Source: VFJZ01 sp038321545
GTDB taxonomy: Bacteria > Actinomycetota > Thermoleophilia > Gaiellales > F1-60-MAGs149
Length of the DNA stretch: 6,279 nucleotides
Reading direction: 5' to 3'
Assembly: GCA_038321545.1 (NCBI GenBank)
Contig: JBBQFB010000223.1
Coordinates: 1-6,279, forward strand
Shown here: piece by piece, positions 5,043 through 6,279 of the stretch
Position numbering within the stretch: position 1 is the stretch's first letter
Layout: every line of letters begins with the position of its first letter
The notes under the pieces: model-generated
The model's database searches: none
What the model was told of the DNA's origin: nothing
What the model saw: only the letters and a program-made list of their open reading frames with translations
Translations under genes and position numbers: made by a program

Positions 5043-6278
5043 TCACGCGTACTGGATCGACCCCGCAGGGTTCAGGTCCTCGGCCCGGCCGCCGGCAGGG
5101 GAATGAACGCGCGCCGCCGCTTCGTCGAGCACCTCGGCGGTTGCCTCGCCGACGGACGACCAGGCCAGATCGGCACCGATCCGGCGGGCTTCCGCGCGGG
5201 CCGCCGCGAGCGCGGCCGGATCGGACGCGAGGTCGCACACCGCAGCCGCGAACGCGGCCGGGTCGGCGAACGGCACGATCCGGCCGGCACCGGACGACAG
5301 CACATCCTCGGCATACCAGTACGGCGTCGACACGACCGCACAGCCGGCCGCGATCGCAAACGTCAACGCCCCCGACGCGATCTGCTCCCGATTCCGATAC
5401 GGCGTCACGAACACATCCGTCACCGCCAGCAGATCAGCCAGCTCATCGATCGACAGGAACCGGTCATCGAAATCAACGTGATCCTCCAACCCGAGATCAA
5501 CCACCTTGCGCTCCAACTGCAACCGGTACGCCTCGCCATCGCGACGCGCGACCTGCGGATGGGTCCGCCCGGCGATCAGATACAACGCCTCCGGATGCCG
5601 CTCGATGATCGCCGGCATCGCATCCAGCATCGTCTCGATCCCCTTACCGGCCGACAGCAACCCGAACGTCGACAACAAGAACCGCTCCCGCAACCGCTCA
5701 TACCCGCCCGGCATCGGCGCCACGTACCGCGGCCGGCGACCGGTCGCGAGCTCCGCCCGGCGCCGCTCCAGCACCGCCGGCGCACCATGCGGCACCACCC
5801 GGATCTTCGTCGCCGGACACGCACCCAGCTCGACCAGCACCCGACGCGCCGTATCGGTCATCACCATCACCCGCTCCGCCCGCCCACAAAGCGCCGTCAG
5901 CACCTCCAGCTGATGCCCGCTGGGCTCCGACAACAACGTATGCAACGACACCACCAACGGCTGCCCAAGGCCCTCCACGAACGACAGCACGTAATCCCCA
6001 TCCGGACCGCCGAAAATCCCGAACTCGTGCTGCAAAAGCACCACATCAACATCCGTATGACCAAGCAGCCGCGCAGCCCGCGAATAGTCACCCCGAACCG
6101 ACTGATTCACCGTCGCCAACACATCAGCCGACTGCGGACTGGACGGCTCATCAACCACCACGATCGGAACCACATCATCAACCGCCGGCACCTCCAACAA
6201 CGCCGACCGAAGATCAAACGCAAACGTCCCGATGCCGCACGCCCGGGGAGGAAACGTAGAGAAGATGGCGGTACGCAT
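5043..6278 (-). CDS. GT4-type (GT-B fold) glycosyltransferase
   Basis: A 411-aa protein of normal GT4 length. The N-terminal half begins with MRTAIFSTFPPRACGIGTFA (1-20), whose GIGTF glycine loop is typical, and contains LLQHEFGIFGG (81-91), SLHT (111-114) and VVPHG (161-165). The C-terminal donor half has STFGLLSAGKGIETMLDA (203-220), LIAGRTHP (234-241), VFVTPYRNREQIASGALTF (289-307) and STPYWYAEDVL (317-327). It should transfer a sugar from a nucleotide-sugar to a glycan or other acceptor at the cytosolic side; donor and acceptor are unknown. The common GT4 EX7E pair is not intact: E298 is followed eight residues later by Thr, as in a branch carrying PYRNREQ and TPYWYAE. The ATG at 6278-6276 matches the usual family start, but its ribosome site is beyond the window. 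It appears unrelated in function to the selenoprotein operon. Confidence 0.9.
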   Translation of the reverse strand: MRTAIFSTFPPRACGIGTFAFDLRSALLEVPAVDDVVPIVVVDEPSSPQSADVLATVNQSVRGDYSRAARLLGHTDVDVVLLQHEFGIFGGPDGDYVLSFVEGLGQPLVVSLHTLLSEPSGHQLEVLTALCGRAERVMVMTDTARRVLVELGACPATKIRVVPHGAPAVLERRRAELATGRRPRYVAPMPGGYERLRERFLLSTFGLLSAGKGIETMLDAMPAIIERHPEALYLIAGRTHPQVARRDGEAYRLQLERKVVDLGLEDHVDFDDRFLSIDELADLLAVTDVFVTPYRNREQIASGALTFAIAAGCAVVSTPYWYAEDVLSSGAGRIVPFADPAAFAAAVCDLASDPAALAAARAEARRIGADLAWSSVGEATAEVLDEAAARVHSPAGGRAEDLNPAGSIQYA

Positions 6279-6279
6279 G

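Overview
The window is GC-rich DNA. Gene style and composition suggest an actinobacterium-like organism (for example Thermoleophilia or a relative), but no rRNA or marker gene is present, so this is only an impression. All six gene ends visible here use TGA as the stop codon.

Layout. (1) 1-570, minus strand: the first 190 codons of a GcvT/DmdA-type aminomethyltransferase or demethylase that runs off the left edge. (2) 571-769: a divergent intergenic region. (3) 770-1588, plus: a PrdB/GrdB-like (glycine/sarcosine/betaine/D-proline reductase selenoprotein B family) gene with an in-frame TGA at 1280-1282. This TGA lies in a U-x-x-C motif and is followed at once by a SECIS-like hairpin. (4) 1737-3188, plus: an APC-family amino acid/amine permease. 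(5) 3185-3763, plus: an AhpD-like carboxymuconolactone-decarboxylase (peroxidase-related) gene that overlaps the permease stop by ATGA. It has an in-frame TGA at 3446-3448 that turns its CxxC motif into CxxU, again followed by a hairpin. (6) 3864-4721, minus: a TauD/TfdA-type Fe(II)/2-oxoglutarate dioxygenase, preceded and coupled by ATGA overlap to a 33-codon small ORF (4718-4819), with a plausible sigma-70 promoter upstream. (7) 5043-6278, minus: a GT4-type glycosyltransferase, apparently complete, starting one base from the right edge.

The main discovery is that two neighbouring genes, conventionally split into four short ORFs, each read as one intact protein if a single internal TGA is selenocysteine. 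In both the TGA falls exactly at a family redox residue. Both TGAs are followed at almost the same distance by the same RNA motif (GTCAGT-NN-GGCT, able to form a G-U-C/G-G-C upper stem with a 5-nt loop starting AGU). The motif sits in different reading frames in the two genes, so protein similarity cannot explain it. The two selenoproteins flank a transporter, which suggests an uptake-and-redox operon for a small amino-acid-like or methylated amine compound. The divergent GcvT/DmdA-like enzyme (one-carbon removal) and the TauD-like enzyme fit a catabolic neighbourhood for betaine-, sarcosine-, sulfonium- or sulfonate-type compounds, but the substrate cannot be read from the sequence.

No selenocysteine machinery (selA, selB, selC, selD), tRNA, rRNA, mobile element or CRISPR array was seen. 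The 100-bp gap at 3764-3863 between converging genes holds no clear terminator.
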